Assembly: GCF_003590835.1 (NCBI RefSeq)
Contig: NZ_QYUQ01000002.1
Coordinates: forward strand, 744,001 to 808,000
Length of the DNA stretch: 64,000 bases
From: Noviherbaspirillum sedimenti
GTDB lineage: Bacteria > Pseudomonadota > Gammaproteobacteria > Burkholderiales > Burkholderiaceae_D
Reading direction: 5' to 3'
The position numbers were made by a program, and so were the translations under genes. The notes below the pieces were generated by a model, which saw only the letters and a program-made list of their open reading frames with translations, did not search any database and was not told the origin of the DNA. Below, piece after piece: positions 31,375-41,576 of the stretch. The number at the start of each line of letters is the position of its first letter. Positions within the stretch are counted from its first letter, which is position 1.

Positions 31375-31680
31375 GTGACATCGTTATATAGCTGGTTCGT
31401 GATCGCGCTGGCGGTGCTGGCCGCCAACCTGCCGTTCTTGAATGAACGGCTGTTCGCCCTGGTGCGCATGCCGTCGCGCCCGCAGAAGCCATTCTGGCTG
31501 CGCCTGCTCGAATTGCTGGCCCTGTATTTCGCGGTGGGCGGCGTGGCCTACCTGCTGGAAGCACGCATCGGCGGCGTGTTCAGCCAGGGCTGGGAATTCT
31601 ATGCCGTGACCGCTTGCCTGTTCCTGGTGCTGGCGTTTCCCGGATTCGTCTTCCGTTACCTGCGCAAGCATCACGGCTGA
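31375..31680 (+). CDS. DUF2818 family small membrane protein
   Basis: 101 aa, GTG start, with three hydrophobic segments (YSWFVIALAVLAANLPFL; LLELLALYFAVGGVAYLLEA; FYAVTACLFLVLAFPGFVF). A DUF2818 gene immediately after nuoN is a conserved arrangement in Burkholderiales, hinting at a role in complex I assembly or membrane integrity; that role is inference. Confidence 0.85.
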   Translation: MTSLYSWFVIALAVLAANLPFLNERLFALVRMPSRPQKPFWLRLLELLALYFAVGGVAYLLEARIGGVFSQGWEFYAVTACLFLVLAFPGFVFRYLRKHHG

Positions 31681-31709
31681 AACGGCCGGCCGGTTTTTCT
31701 GGAGTGCAC

Positions 31710-32273
31710 ATGGATCAGCATTTGAAGGAAACCAGGCTCGATGGCCAGCTGGTATATGACGGCCATTTTCTGAAAGTGCAGCGCGATACCGTGCGCCTTC
31801 CCGATGGCAAGACCGCTGCCCGGGAATACTTTCGCCATCCGGGCGCGGTGGTGATCCTGCCGCTGTTCGAGGATGGCACAATCCTTCTCGAACGGCAGTT
31901 CCGCTATCCGCTGGACCGGGTCTTCCTCGAATTCCCGGCCGGGAAAATCGATCCGGGTGAAGATCATCTTGCCTGTGCCAGGCGTGAATTGCAGGAAGAA
32001 ACCGGTTATACGGCGAGCGACTGGCAAGCTGTCTGCACCATTCATAATGCCATCGCCTATTCGGACGAATTTCTCGATATCTATCTGGCGCGCGGCCTGG
32101 TGCCGGGCGAGCGCAAGCTGGACGAGGGTGAATTCCTGGAAACCTTCCGGGCGCCGCTGGCCGAGGTGTTGACCTGGGTGAGGGAAGGCAAGATCACCGA
32201 TGTCAAAACCATGATCGGCGTGTTTTGGCTGGAAAAAATCCTCAGCGGGCAATGGCAGCCTACGCCAGCCTGA
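31710..32273 (+). CDS. Nudix hydrolase, ADP-ribose pyrophosphatase type
   Basis: 187 aa. The nudix box is intact: GKIDPGEDHLACARRELQEE then TGY (GX5EX7REUXEEXGU). Preceding beta strands (REYFRHPGAVVILPLFEDG) and LLERQFRYPLDRVFLEFPAG match the ADP-ribose pyrophosphatase subgroup. It probably hydrolyses ADP-ribose or related sugar nucleotides. The ATG at 31710 has CTGGAG upstream. Confidence 0.9.
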   Translation: MDQHLKETRLDGQLVYDGHFLKVQRDTVRLPDGKTAAREYFRHPGAVVILPLFEDGTILLERQFRYPLDRVFLEFPAGKIDPGEDHLACARRELQEETGYTASDWQAVCTIHNAIAYSDEFLDIYLARGLVPGERKLDEGEFLETFRAPLAEVLTWVREGKITDVKTMIGVFWLEKILSGQWQPTPA

Positions 32274-32302
32274 CCTGGTCCCGCTGTCGTACTATTACCG
32301 GA

Positions 32303-35077
32303 CTATTGTTTTGCCACCGGCCGCTTTTTTACAATGGCGACCGGCGCCAGGTTTTTCCACAGGAGCTTGGTGAATTCCTCGGCCGGCAGCGGCCGGCTGA
32401 AGAAATAGCCCTGGATTTCCTCGCAGCTGCGGTCCGACAGGAATTGCAGCTGTTCGATCTTTTCCACGCCTTCGGCCACCACCGTGATTTTCAGGCTCTT
32501 GCCCATGGCGATGATGGCTTCGGTGATGGCCTCGTCGGCCGGGTCGCCCGGCACGTCCTGGATGAAGGAACGGTCGATCTTGATGATATCGATGGGGAAC
32601 TGGCGCAGATGCGACAGTGACGAGTAACCGATGCCGAAGTCGTCGATGGCGATGCGGATGCCCATGGCTTTCAGCCCTTGCAGGATCTGGATGGTGCGCT
32701 CCGGATTGTGCATCATCATGCTCTCGGTGATTTCCAGCTCCAGCAGGGTCGGGTCCATGCCCAGCTCGCGCAGGGTTTGCGCCGTGTCTTCCAGCAGGTA
32801 GTCTTCGGTGAATTGGCGTGCCGACAGGTTGACCGCCACGGTCAGCGGCGGCAGGTTTTCCCGTTGCCATGCGCATATCTGCATGCAGGCCTGGCGCAGC
32901 ACCCATTTCGACAGTGGCACGATCAGGCCGGTTTCCTCGGCCAGCGGAATGAATTGGTCGGGGCACAGCAGCCCCAGCTCCGGGTGTTGCCAGCGCACCA
33001 GCGATTCCACGCCGGTGATGCGGCCGGTGCGGGTTTCCACCTTGCCCTGGTAATACAGCACCAGTTCCTCGCGCTCGAGGGCACGGCGCAGACTGGATTC
33101 GAGCGCCAGCATCTTGGCCGCATGCTGGCTCATGTAGGCCGAATAGAACTGGAAATTATTCTTGCCGCGATCCTTGGCCCGGTACATGGCGATGTCGGCG
33201 TGCTTCATCAGCGCGAATTCGTCCTTGCCGTCATCCGGGAAAATGGAAACGCCGATGCTGGCGGTGATATGGATCAGCTGGCCGTTCAGTGGGAATTCCT
33301 CGACCAGCGCCGACAGGATCTTGTGGGCGACCAGGCTGACATGCTCGGAATCGTCGATATCTTCGAGCAGCACCACGAACTCGTCGCCGCCCAGGCGCGC
33401 CACCAGGTCGCTATGCAGGGCCTTGGCCAGGCGTCGCGACATCTCCTGCAGCAGGCGGTCGCCGGCATCGTGGCCGAGGGTGTCGTTGACGTACTTGAAG
33501 CGGTCGAGGTCGATGAACAAGACCGCCAGCGACCTGCCGTGGCGTGCGGACTGGTCGATGGCATGGCTCAGGTGGCGGTTGAACATCGCCCGGTTCGGCA
33601 GATTGGTCAGCGAATCGTGATAGGCCAGATGCTGGATGTGGTCCTGCATCTCCTTGCGTTCGGTGACGTCGCGCACCAGCGACAGCAGGTGCTGGTGGCC
33701 GTTGATGTCGATCGGACCCATGCGGATTTCGACCGGAAAGGTCGAGCCATCCTTGCGCCGGTAGCGGCTTTCGCGCGCGATCGGTGTACCCGCGGCAACC
33801 TTGCCGGTCAGCTTCTTGAGCTCCCTGGAGGTCAGGTCGAGGTCGACGTCCTGCGCCGACATGGCGAGCAACTCGGCGCGGGTATAGCCCAGCCCTTCGC
33901 AGCCCTGCTGGTTGACGTCGATGAATTTTCCCTGCATGTTGTGCACGTAGAAGCTGTCGCTGGCCTGCTCGACCAGCGCGCGGAAGTGCGCTTCGCTCTC
34001 GCGCAAGGCTTGCTCGACCTGTTTGCGCTGGAAGAACTGGCCGATGTGGCGGCCGATGAAGTGGGCGCTTTGCAGGGTTTCGCGGTCGGCTTCCTGCGGC
34101 TGCGGGCCGAAGAATTCCATGATGCCAACAATTTCGCCGGCCGCCTGCAGCGGGAATGCCAGGCAGCCATGCAAGCCGGTGGCGGCGGCTTGCGTGGCGC
34201 GCTCGAAGTGTTCGCCGCGCGAAGCATCCGGGAACCAGTCGGCGCGCGCTACGCGCAGGGTGCGGCTGGAGAGGGCGCCGCTGGCAGGCAGCGGGATATG
34301 ATCAGGCGTGTTGTGAAAGAATTGCTCGATGCTGGATCCGGGCTGCGACCAGGTAGCGGCACGCCGCAGCACGCTTGCCTTCTTGTCCGGCATCCACAAG
34401 GCGCCGCATAACCAGCCGAAGGTGGAACAGATGGTCTCGATGATCTCCGGGATGACTTCCACCGGCGAATCGCACTCGGCCAGCAGGCGCGCCACCGTGT
34501 GTTCCATTGCTTGCCGCACCTCGATGAGTTTGCGACTGTTGACGTCCATGACCGTGCCGAACAGGCGGCATACCTGGCCCTTGGCATTCTTGATGGGCTG
34601 GCCGAGCGCCCGTACCCAGCGGATGTCGCCGTCGGGCAGGTGATAGCGGAATTCGATTTCGAACTTGCGGGCGTCGTGCAGCGCCGCTTCCACCCGGTCC
34701 TTGACGTACAGGCGGTCGTCGCGGTGGACCTGGCGTGACAATTCCTTGTAGGTGGGCATCGGTGCCGAGGGTGACAGACCGAAAATGCGGTAGCATTCGC
34801 GCGACCATTTGCCCTGGCCCAGACGGCGGTCGAAAGACCAGTCGCCAAGACCGGCGATGCGTTGCGTTTCCTCGATGCGACTGCTCAAGTCCTGGATTTC
34901 GGAAGCCAGGTAATCCTTGTTGCGCTCGCTCTGCGCAGTGTCCAGCGCCAGGTCGGCGCAGTTGTTGGTGGCATGCTCAAGGAATTGCAACCATTGCACA
35001 AGCTCAGGCAGCTCGCCGGGACGTTCGGCCCCGAGCTGATGGAGTTGCTTGAGCAATAAAGAATAGTTGCGTTGCAC
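32303..35077 (-). CDS. PAS-GAF-PAS-GGDEF-EAL cyclic-di-GMP regulator
   Basis: 924 aa, no transmembrane segment seen. Order: helical N-terminus, PAS with PAC (about 70-185), GAF (about 205-350), second PAS (about 365-485), GGDEF (about 490-650, intact LARLGGDEFVVLLEDI) and EAL (about 665-910). The EAL signature reads ESL (VESLVRWQHP), but the catalytic neighbourhood is present: LEITESMMMHN, IDDFGIGYSSLSHLRQFPID, KIDRSFIQDV and VVAEGVE. Both synthesis and hydrolysis of c-di-GMP are possible. It is convergent with the nudix gene, with 29 bp between stops. Confidence 0.92.
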   Translation of the reverse strand: MQRNYSLLLKQLHQLGAERPGELPELVQWLQFLEHATNNCADLALDTAQSERNKDYLASEIQDLSSRIEETQRIAGLGDWSFDRRLGQGKWSRECYRIFGLSPSAPMPTYKELSRQVHRDDRLYVKDRVEAALHDARKFEIEFRYHLPDGDIRWVRALGQPIKNAKGQVCRLFGTVMDVNSRKLIEVRQAMEHTVARLLAECDSPVEVIPEIIETICSTFGWLCGALWMPDKKASVLRRAATWSQPGSSIEQFFHNTPDHIPLPASGALSSRTLRVARADWFPDASRGEHFERATQAAATGLHGCLAFPLQAAGEIVGIMEFFGPQPQEADRETLQSAHFIGRHIGQFFQRKQVEQALRESEAHFRALVEQASDSFYVHNMQGKFIDVNQQGCEGLGYTRAELLAMSAQDVDLDLTSRELKKLTGKVAAGTPIARESRYRRKDGSTFPVEIRMGPIDINGHQHLLSLVRDVTERKEMQDHIQHLAYHDSLTNLPNRAMFNRHLSHAIDQSARHGRSLAVLFIDLDRFKYVNDTLGHDAGDRLLQEMSRRLAKALHSDLVARLGGDEFVVLLEDIDDSEHVSLVAHKILSALVEEFPLNGQLIHITASIGVSIFPDDGKDEFALMKHADIAMYRAKDRGKNNFQFYSAYMSQHAAKMLALESSLRRALEREELVLYYQGKVETRTGRITGVESLVRWQHPELGLLCPDQFIPLAEETGLIVPLSKWVLRQACMQICAWQRENLPPLTVAVNLSARQFTEDYLLEDTAQTLRELGMDPTLLELEITESMMMHNPERTIQILQGLKAMGIRIAIDDFGIGYSSLSHLRQFPIDIIKIDRSFIQDVPGDPADEAITEAIIAMGKSLKITVVAEGVEKIEQLQFLSDRSCEEIQGYFFSRPLPAEEFTKLLWKNLAPVAIVKKRPVAKQ

Positions 35078-35369
35078 GGATCGGCGCCTCGAATATCCTG
35101 TCCTGGTCAGCGATTGCGCAGCTGCTTGGAGATGCTTGAATGCGAAGCGGCGCGCTAGCTTGCTTTATTAAAATTAATTTTAAGCCAGATAAATCTGCGG
35201 ACTATCTTGTTTTTACCAATATGCAATTTTTTTTGTTTAATAGCAAATTATTGTTCGTGAATTCAAGCATTTGTCACAATTTCGTCAGAGATTTTCCAGG
35301 CGGATTTCTTGTGCGAAGCAGCAAATTTCTTATTGGCAAGACCTTATCGCCTTGCCGCCATCCTTAGGT
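35078..35369. other. A+T-rich intergenic region, no gene supported
   Basis: 292 bp upstream of the c-di-GMP regulator and downstream of the DUF4870-like gene. It is much richer in A+T than its surroundings, with T-runs and AATTAATTTTAA-type sequence. It likely contains the regulator's promoter (minus strand). A 75-codon plus-strand frame here (35140-35367) has no recognisable features and is not called. Confidence 0.6.
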
Positions 35370-35732
35370 TCAAACCGGCATCGGCTTGTTGGCGTCGAGG
35401 TCGAGGAAACCCTTGATGAGGCGGTAGGCTTTCCAGATCGGCGCACCGAACCAGATCAGCCAGGCCAGCGGGATGCCGATCACGGTAGCGAATATCAGGC
35501 CGCCGAGGATCATCCAGAACAGGTACCACCAGAAGGAGCGGATCTGCCAGTTGTGGTGGCTTTGCACGAAGGTGCCGGCGGCGTCGCCGCGCTTGAGGTA
35601 ATTGATGATGAGCGGCACCCAGGACAGCAGGCCCAGCGACAGCACCAGGCTGGCAGCATGGAAAACGTAGAGCCACCAGGCGAGGTTCTTTTGCGATTGC
35701 GTCTGCGGGTCGAATACGAGTTCCTGGTTCAT
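35370..35732 (-). CDS. DUF4870-like membrane protein
   Basis: 120 aa with hydrophobic segments WWLYVFHAASLVLSLGLLSWV, FWWYLFWMILGGLIFATVIG and IPLAWLIWFGAPIWKAYRL. The HHNWQIRSFWWYL region and C-terminal RLIKGFLDLDANKPMPV fit small DUF4870-type proteins. The GGAGG-type site in its leader supports the ATG. It lies downstream of serB on the same strand, 23 bp away. Function unknown. Confidence 0.75.
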   Translation of the reverse strand: MNQELVFDPQTQSQKNLAWWLYVFHAASLVLSLGLLSWVPLIINYLKRGDAAGTFVQSHHNWQIRSFWWYLFWMILGGLIFATVIGIPLAWLIWFGAPIWKAYRLIKGFLDLDANKPMPV

Positions 35733-35755
35733 GGGCGCCTCCTTTATAATTACGA

Positions 35756-36610
35756 TTAATCGAACAGGTTCAGGATGCCATCCAGGCCGACGAAATTCAA
35801 GGCGACGTCGGCTTGCGCGCGCACCACCGGCTTGGCGCGGAATGCCACCGACAGGCCGGCGACACCCATCATGGCCAGGTCGTTGGCGCCGTCACCCATG
35901 ACGATCGTCTGCGCCGGCGAGGCGCCGATCTCGCGGCACACGCGCAGCACGGTATTCTTCTTTTCCTCGGCATCGACGATGGCGCCGGACACACGGCCGG
36001 TCAGCTTGCCGTCGTTGATCTCCAGACGGTTGGCATGCGTGTAATCCAGGCCGAGTCGTAGCTTGATACGGTCAGTGAAAAAGGTAAAGCCGCCGGACAC
36101 CAGCAGGGTTTTCAGGCCGGCCGCCTGCGCCGCCGCCAGCATGGCTTCGGCGCCCGGGGAGAGCTTCAGGCGCTCGTCGTACACGCGCTGCAGGGCGGTG
36201 GCATCAAGGCCATTGAGCAAGGCCACGCGGCGGGCCAGGCTTTCGCGGAATTCGATTTCGCCGCGCATGGCGGCTTCGGTAATTTCCGCCACCTGGGGCT
36301 TCAAGCCCTGCATGTCGGCGATCTCATCGATGCATTCGATGGTGATCAGGGTCGAGTCCATGTCCATGGCCAGCAGCTTGAAGTCGGACAGGCGCTGGTT
36401 GGGCATGACGAAGGCGTAATCGATGCGTTCGGCCTGGCAGGCGGCATCCAGTGCCGCTACCGTTGCTTCGCTGCGCAACGCCTCGTCGCAACGCCAGGCG
36501 CAAGGTTCCGCTGCGATGCCGATGGCGGTGATGCTGCGCGCCTGGGCCAGGGCGGCGAGCCGTTCGATGGTGGCGCGCCCGCTGGCGGCGCCTTGCAGAA
36601 TCAGATTCAT
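35756..36610 (-). CDS. serB: Phosphoserine phosphatase
   Basis: 284 aa HAD-superfamily enzyme, last step of serine synthesis. Motif I is LLAMDMDSTLITIECIDEIA (about residue 80), motif II is LLVSGGFTFF, motif IV is IVMGDGANDLAMMGVAG, and a lysine lies between. The N-terminal about 75 residues form the regulatory extension. mfd lies upstream on the same strand with 34 bp between them. Confidence 0.95.
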   Translation of the reverse strand: MNLILQGAASGRATIERLAALAQARSITAIGIAAEPCAWRCDEALRSEATVAALDAACQAERIDYAFVMPNQRLSDFKLLAMDMDSTLITIECIDEIADMQGLKPQVAEITEAAMRGEIEFRESLARRVALLNGLDATALQRVYDERLKLSPGAEAMLAAAQAAGLKTLLVSGGFTFFTDRIKLRLGLDYTHANRLEINDGKLTGRVSGAIVDAEEKKNTVLRVCREIGASPAQTIVMGDGANDLAMMGVAGLSVAFRAKPVVRAQADVALNFVGLDGILNLFD

Positions 36611-36644
36611 GGTCGTGCGGTGATTAAGATTTGAAATGATTGCT

Positions 36645-39600
36645 TCATGCCAGCAGCGCGCGGATCGTGGCTTTCACCTGATTCACCCGTGCCGCGAGGT
36701 CCGGCATGCTGGCGGTGATGCGTAGTTTATCCTGCCCGTGCAGCTTGATGTGGCGGTTTTTCTGAATCAGATCGATGATCTTCATGGCGTCGATCGGCGG
36801 ATTGGGCTCGAACTGCAAGACGGCCGATTCGCCGTGGGCGTCGATCTTGACGATGCCCAGCGGCTTGGCCGTCACACGCAGGCGGTGCGTTTCGATCAGC
36901 GCCTTGACCGGGTCGGGCATCTTGCCGAAACGATCGATCAGCTCTTCCTGCAAGTCGTCGATGGCATCGGCCCTGGTGCAGTTGGCCAGGCGCTTGTAGA
37001 TCGACAGGCGCTCGTGGACATCGCCGCAGTAGTCAGCCGGCATCAGCGCCGGCACGTGCAGGTTGATTTCGGTGGTGCTGGCCAGCGGCGCCGCCAGGTC
37101 CGGTTCCTTGCCGTTCTTGAGCGATCTGACTGCCTCGTTCAACATGTCGGAATACAGCTGGAAGCCGATTTCGATCATTTCGCCGGACTGGCTTTCGCCC
37201 AGTACCTCGCCGGCGCCGCGGATTTCCAGGTCGTGCATGGCCAGGTAAAAGCCGCTGCCCAGTTCCTCCATTTGCTGGATGGCGTCGAGCCGACGCTGCG
37301 CCAGCTTGCTCAGTCCCTGCACGTCGTTGACCAGCAGGTAGGCATACGCCTGGTGGTGCGAGCGGCCGACACGGCCGCGCAACTGGTGCAGCTGCGCCAG
37401 GCCGAACTTGTCGGCGCGGTGCATGATGATGGTGTTGGCGGTCGGCACGTCGATGCCGGTTTCGATGATGGTGGTGCACAGCAGGATGTTGAAGCGCTGG
37501 GCGACGAAATCACGCATCACTTTTTCCAGGTCGCGCTCGTGCATCTGGCCGTGCGCCACGCCGATGCGCGCTTCCGGCAGCAAGGCTTCCAGCATGGCCT
37601 TGCGGTTTTCGATGGTCTCGACTTCATTGTGCAGGAAGTACACCTGGCCGCCGCGCTTCAATTCGCGCAGGCAGGCTTCGCGGATCACCGACTCGCCTTC
37701 GGAGCGCACGAAGGTCTTGATCGCCAGGCGCTTTTGCGGCGCCGTGGCGATGATGGAAAATTCACGCAAGCCTTCCAGCGCCATGCCCAGCGTGCGCGGG
37801 ATCGGTGTGGCGGTGAGCGTCAGCACATCGACTTCGGCGCGCAGCGCCTTCAGCGCTTCTTTCTGGCGCACGCCGAAGCGATGTTCCTCGTCGATGATGA
37901 CCAGGCCCAGGCGCGAGAACTTCATTTCCGGCGACAAGAGCTTGTGGGTACCGATGACGATGTCGATGGTGCCTTCGGCCATGCCCTTGACGGCCTGGGT
38001 GATTTCCTTGCCGCTCCTGAAACGCGACAGCTCGGCGATCTTCACCGGCCAGTCGGCGAAGCGGTCGGCGAAGTTTTGCGCATGCTGCTCGGCCAGCAGG
38101 GTGGTCGGCGCCAGCAGCGCCACCTGCTTGCCGCCCATGACGGCGACGAATGCCGCGCGCAAGGCCACCTCGGTCTTGCCGAAGCCGACGTCGCCGCAGA
38201 TCAGACGGTCCATCGGTTTGCCGGAGGTCATGTCGGTAATCACGGCATTGATGGCGGCGGCCTGGTCCGGGGTTTCCTCGAAACCGAAGCTCTCGGCAAA
38301 GGCTTCGTAATCATGCGCCGAATATTCGAATGCGTGGCCCTGGCGCAGCGCACGGCGGGCATACAGGTTCAGGAGTTCGGCGGCAGTGTCGCGGATTTGC
38401 TGGGCGGCCTTGCGGCGCGCCTTTTCCCACTGGCCGGAACCGAGCGCGTGCAGCGGTGCATCTTCCGGCGCTGCGCCTGAATAGCGCGAAATCACATGCA
38501 GTTGCGACACCGGCACATACAGCTTGGCTTCCTTGGCATACTCCAGGTGCAGGAATTCGGTATCGCCTTCGCCCATGTCCATGCTGATCAGGCCCATGTA
38601 GCGGCCGATGCCGTGGTTGACGTGCACCACCGGGTCGCCGATCTTCAGCTCCGACAGGTCGCGCACCATGGCCTCGACCTGGCTGGTGGCTTCCTGCTTC
38701 TTGCGGCCGGCGCGGCGGCCAGAGCCGGCATACAGCTCGGTCTCGGTGATGAAGGTGAGATGGGCGTGGTCCGCCAGCAGCTGGAAGCCGGCCTGCAGGG
38801 GCGCCACGCCCAGCATCAGCTTGTCCGCTGCGGTGGCGAAATCGGCGTAGCCGTCGCACGGCGCAAGCGTCAGGCCGTACTCGCCGAAATACTGCAGCAG
38901 GGTCTCGCGCCGGCCGCCCGATTCGGCGCACACCATGACGCGCATGGGGTGGTCAACCCCGGTCTGCAGCAGGAATGCGCGCAGGCTGGCGATCGGGTCG
39001 TCCAGGCGCCGGTTGACGGCGATATCCGGCAGCGGCGCCGACAGTTCCGAGGCGGCGGCATCGGACTGGATCACCCAGCGGCCATGCGGCTTGGCCAGGG
39101 TGAAGAAATCCTCGTCGGTCAGGAACAGCTGTTGCGGTTCCAGCAGCGGGCGCTCGCGGTCGGACTTGAGAAACTGGTAGCGCGACTGGGTATCGTTCCA
39201 GAAGCGCTTGATCGCCCCATCGATGTCGCCCACCAGCGCGAAGGTGGCGTCATCGGGCAGGTATTCGAACAGGGTCGCGGTGCGCTCGAAGAACAGCGGC
39301 AGGTAATATTCAATACCGGCCGAGGCAATACCGTTGCCGATATCCTTGTAGATTATCGCGCGCGACGGGTCGCCCTCGAACACTTCACGCCAGCGCCCGC
39401 GGAAGGCGGTGCGCGCGGCTTCGTCCATCGGGAATTCGCGCCCCGGCAGCAGGCGCACCTCGCGCACCGGATACAGCGAGCGCTGGGTATCGGCATCGAA
39501 AGTGCGAATCGTCTCGATGGTGTCGCCGAACAGGTCGAGCCGGTAGGGCAGGGCCGAACCCATCGGAAACAGGTCAATCAGGCCGCCGCGCACCGAGTAT

Positions 39601-40115
39601 TCACCCGGCGACATCACCTGCGCCACATGGGTATAACCGGCCAGGGTCAGTTGCGACTTGAGTTGCGCCTCGTCGAGCTTTTCGCCCTGCTTGAAAAAGA
39701 AGGTATAAGCCGCCAGGAAGGAGGGCGGGGCCATGCGCACCAGCGCGGTGGTGGCCGGCACGATCAGCACGTCGCACTGGCCGCTACGGATCTCGTGCAG
39801 GGTCGCCAGGCGCTCCGAGACCAGGTCCTGGTGCGGCGAAAAAGCGTCGTAGGGCAGGGTTTCCCAGTCCGGCAGCAGGTGGCAGCGCAGCGGCGCGGCG
39901 TCAGCGGTGCCGTTGGTGGCGCCGAACCAGCGGATTTCCGCCAGCAGGCGCTGGGCGTCGGTGGCGTTGGCCACCACCACCGCCAGCATGCGTTTTTGCG
40001 CCGTCAGCGTAGCGGCTGCCTGCGCCAGAGCCCAGGCGTCGGCCGCGCCATGCACGGCCGGCAGGACGAAGCGGTGGCCCGGCTTGGGAAGGGATTTTTT
40101 CAGGTCGAACGGCAT
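36645..40115 (-). CDS. mfd: Transcription-repair coupling factor
   Basis: 1156 aa ATP-dependent translocase that removes stalled RNA polymerase and recruits UvrA. The UvrB-like N-terminal module has LLPDWETLPYDAFSPHQDL. The RNA-polymerase-interaction region is near IGDPVVHVNHGIGRYMGL. Helicase motif I GDVGFGKTEVALRAA (about 642) and motif II IIDEEHRFGVRQKE (about 740) follow. Motif VI lies in HQLRGRVGRSHHQAYAYLL, with a C-terminal TRCF domain. The start at 40115 (MPFDLKKSLPKPGHRF) matches the family; an in-frame extension to 40277 overlaps the ispD promoter. Confidence 0.96.
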   Translation of the reverse strand: MPFDLKKSLPKPGHRFVLPAVHGAADAWALAQAAATLTAQKRMLAVVVANATDAQRLLAEIRWFGATNGTADAAPLRCHLLPDWETLPYDAFSPHQDLVSERLATLHEIRSGQCDVLIVPATTALVRMAPPSFLAAYTFFFKQGEKLDEAQLKSQLTLAGYTHVAQVMSPGEYSVRGGLIDLFPMGSALPYRLDLFGDTIETIRTFDADTQRSLYPVREVRLLPGREFPMDEAARTAFRGRWREVFEGDPSRAIIYKDIGNGIASAGIEYYLPLFFERTATLFEYLPDDATFALVGDIDGAIKRFWNDTQSRYQFLKSDRERPLLEPQQLFLTDEDFFTLAKPHGRWVIQSDAAASELSAPLPDIAVNRRLDDPIASLRAFLLQTGVDHPMRVMVCAESGGRRETLLQYFGEYGLTLAPCDGYADFATAADKLMLGVAPLQAGFQLLADHAHLTFITETELYAGSGRRAGRKKQEATSQVEAMVRDLSELKIGDPVVHVNHGIGRYMGLISMDMGEGDTEFLHLEYAKEAKLYVPVSQLHVISRYSGAAPEDAPLHALGSGQWEKARRKAAQQIRDTAAELLNLYARRALRQGHAFEYSAHDYEAFAESFGFEETPDQAAAINAVITDMTSGKPMDRLICGDVGFGKTEVALRAAFVAVMGGKQVALLAPTTLLAEQHAQNFADRFADWPVKIAELSRFRSGKEITQAVKGMAEGTIDIVIGTHKLLSPEMKFSRLGLVIIDEEHRFGVRQKEALKALRAEVDVLTLTATPIPRTLGMALEGLREFSIIATAPQKRLAIKTFVRSEGESVIREACLRELKRGGQVYFLHNEVETIENRKAMLEALLPEARIGVAHGQMHERDLEKVMRDFVAQRFNILLCTTIIETGIDVPTANTIIMHRADKFGLAQLHQLRGRVGRSHHQAYAYLLVNDVQGLSKLAQRRLDAIQQMEELGSGFYLAMHDLEIRGAGEVLGESQSGEMIEIGFQLYSDMLNEAVRSLKNGKEPDLAAPLASTTEINLHVPALMPADYCGDVHERLSIYKRLANCTRADAIDDLQEELIDRFGKMPDPVKALIETHRLRVTAKPLGIVKIDAHGESAVLQFEPNPPIDAMKIIDLIQKNRHIKLHGQDKLRITASMPDLAARVNQVKATIRALLA

Positions 40116-40260
40116 GCAGATGGCAGTTGGATGGCGGCGTACAAAAGCAAAAAGGCCAAAGCGCAATGCGTGCGGTTTGGCAAGGTCGGATGAATGTGAA
40201 ATTATAAACGATGGCCTGTGATCCCGTTTTGGTATCATCTTCCGGTTTTCCTTCCGATTC

Positions 40261-40285
40261 GTCCCAATTTGTCCCAATTCGTCCT
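40261..40285 (+). repeat. 10-bp tandem repeats upstream of ispD
   Basis: GTCCCAATT plus one base occurs twice in a row (40261-40280), followed by GTCCT, just before the ispD start at 40297. Possibly a regulator half-site array; otherwise simple slippage. Confidence 0.5.
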
Positions 40286-40296
40286 GATAAGCACCA

Positions 40297-40995
40297 ATGG
40301 CATCAACCCGTTATTTCGCCCTGATCCCCGCCGCCGGCATCGGCGCCCGAGTTGGCGCCGGCTGCCCCAAGCAATATCTGCCGCTGGCAGGCAAGGCGAT
40401 GCTCCTGCATGTGCTGGAGACCTTCGCCGCCGCACCTGCGATTGCCCATTGTTTCCTGGTCGTCAGCGCCGGCGACGCCTATATCGACGAGGTGCTGGCG
40501 TCGGCGCCGCAGTTGCGCACGCGCGTAACGGTGTTGCTCAACGGCGGCGCTACCCGCCATGCCTCGGTGTCAAACGGCTTGCAGGCGATGCGAGCGCAAG
40601 TTGAAGATGCAGACTGGGTGCTGGTGCACGATGCTGCACGCCCCGGACTGACTGTGGCGCTGATCGACAAGCTGATTGCCGAACTGCGCGATGACCCTGT
40701 TGGCGGTCTGCTGGCGCTGCCAGTGGTCGATACGCTGAAACGCGGCAATGCCAATGGCCGCGTGGCCGCCACCGTTCCGCGCGCCGGCCTGTGGGGGGCG
40801 CAAACGCCGCAAATGTTCCGCTATGCCCTGCTGCGCCGGGCACTGGAAGAAGTCGCGGAAGTTACCGATGAGGCCAGTGCCATCGAGGCGCTGGGCCTGG
40901 CGCCACGGCTGGTCGAAGGCAGCGTGCGCAACTTCAAGGTCACCCTGCCGCAGGATATCCCGCTGGCGGAATTGTTATTGAAAGGACTGTCATGA
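40297..40995 (+). CDS. ispD: 2-C-methyl-D-erythritol 4-phosphate cytidylyltransferase
   Basis: 232 aa, third step of the MEP isoprenoid pathway. The nucleotide-binding motif [20 protein letters not shown] is at the N-terminus, with [12 protein letters not shown] near residue 108 and [15 protein letters not shown] later. Overlaps ispF by 4 bp (ATGA), as in many proteobacteria. Confidence 0.96.
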   Translation: MASTRYFALIPAAGIGARVGAGCPKQYLPLAGKAMLLHVLETFAAAPAIAHCFLVVSAGDAYIDEVLASAPQLRTRVTVLLNGGATRHASVSNGLQAMRAQVEDADWVLVHDAARPGLTVALIDKLIAELRDDPVGGLLALPVVDTLKRGNANGRVAATVPRAGLWGAQTPQMFRYALLRRALEEVAEVTDEASAIEALGLAPRLVEGSVRNFKVTLPQDIPLAELLLKGLS

Positions 40996-41522
40996 ATTCA
41001 CCGCAGAACCTGCCGCCCGTCCCCCACACTCCGCCCGTTTTGCCATTCCGCATCGGCCAGGGCTACGATTGCCACGCCCTGGTCGAAGGCCGCAAGCTGA
41101 TCATCGGCGGCGTCACGATTCCGCACAGGACCGGTTTGCTCGGGCATTCCGACGCCGACGTCCTGCTGCATGCCATCACCGACGCCATCCTCGGTGCGGC
41201 CGGCCTGGGCGATATCGGCCGGCATTTCCCGGATACCGATCCGAAATTTTCCGGCGCCGATTCGCGCGTGCTGCTACGCGAGGCTTGCCAGCGCGTGCGG
41301 TCGAGCGGCTACGTCATCGGCAACATCGACGCAACGATCATTGCCCAGGCGCCGAAAATGGCGCCGCACATCCCGCAAATGGTGTTGCATGTGGCCGAGG
41401 ACCTGGGCGTGCTGCCGGCACAGGTGAACCTCAAGGCCAAGACCAATGAAAAGTTGGGCTATCTGGGCCGAGAAGAGGGGATTGCGGCGGAAGCGGTGGC
41501 ATTGATTTACAGGGCGGCTTGA
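40992..41522 (+). CDS. ispF: 2-C-methyl-D-erythritol 2,4-cyclodiphosphate synthase
   Basis: 176 aa. Metal and active-site motifs are [12 protein letters not shown] and [20 protein letters not shown], with [19 protein letters not shown] and [16 protein letters not shown] 16-residue Pro-rich N-terminal extension precedes the conserved core. It acts after IspE in the MEP pathway. Confidence 0.96.
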   Translation: MNSPQNLPPVPHTPPVLPFRIGQGYDCHALVEGRKLIIGGVTIPHRTGLLGHSDADVLLHAITDAILGAAGLGDIGRHFPDTDPKFSGADSRVLLREACQRVRSSGYVIGNIDATIIAQAPKMAPHIPQMVLHVAEDLGVLPAQVNLKAKTNEKLGYLGREEGIAAEAVALIYRAA

Positions 41523-41576
41523 ACGACAGGGCATAGTCATTCAGCTGTTGAACACCGACAGGAAACAGGAATTGCG

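Noticed and set aside
35140..35367. Small plus-strand gene in the A+T-rich gap before the c-di-GMP regulator
   Set aside because: No recognisable domain, a poor start context, and composition explained by a promoter region.
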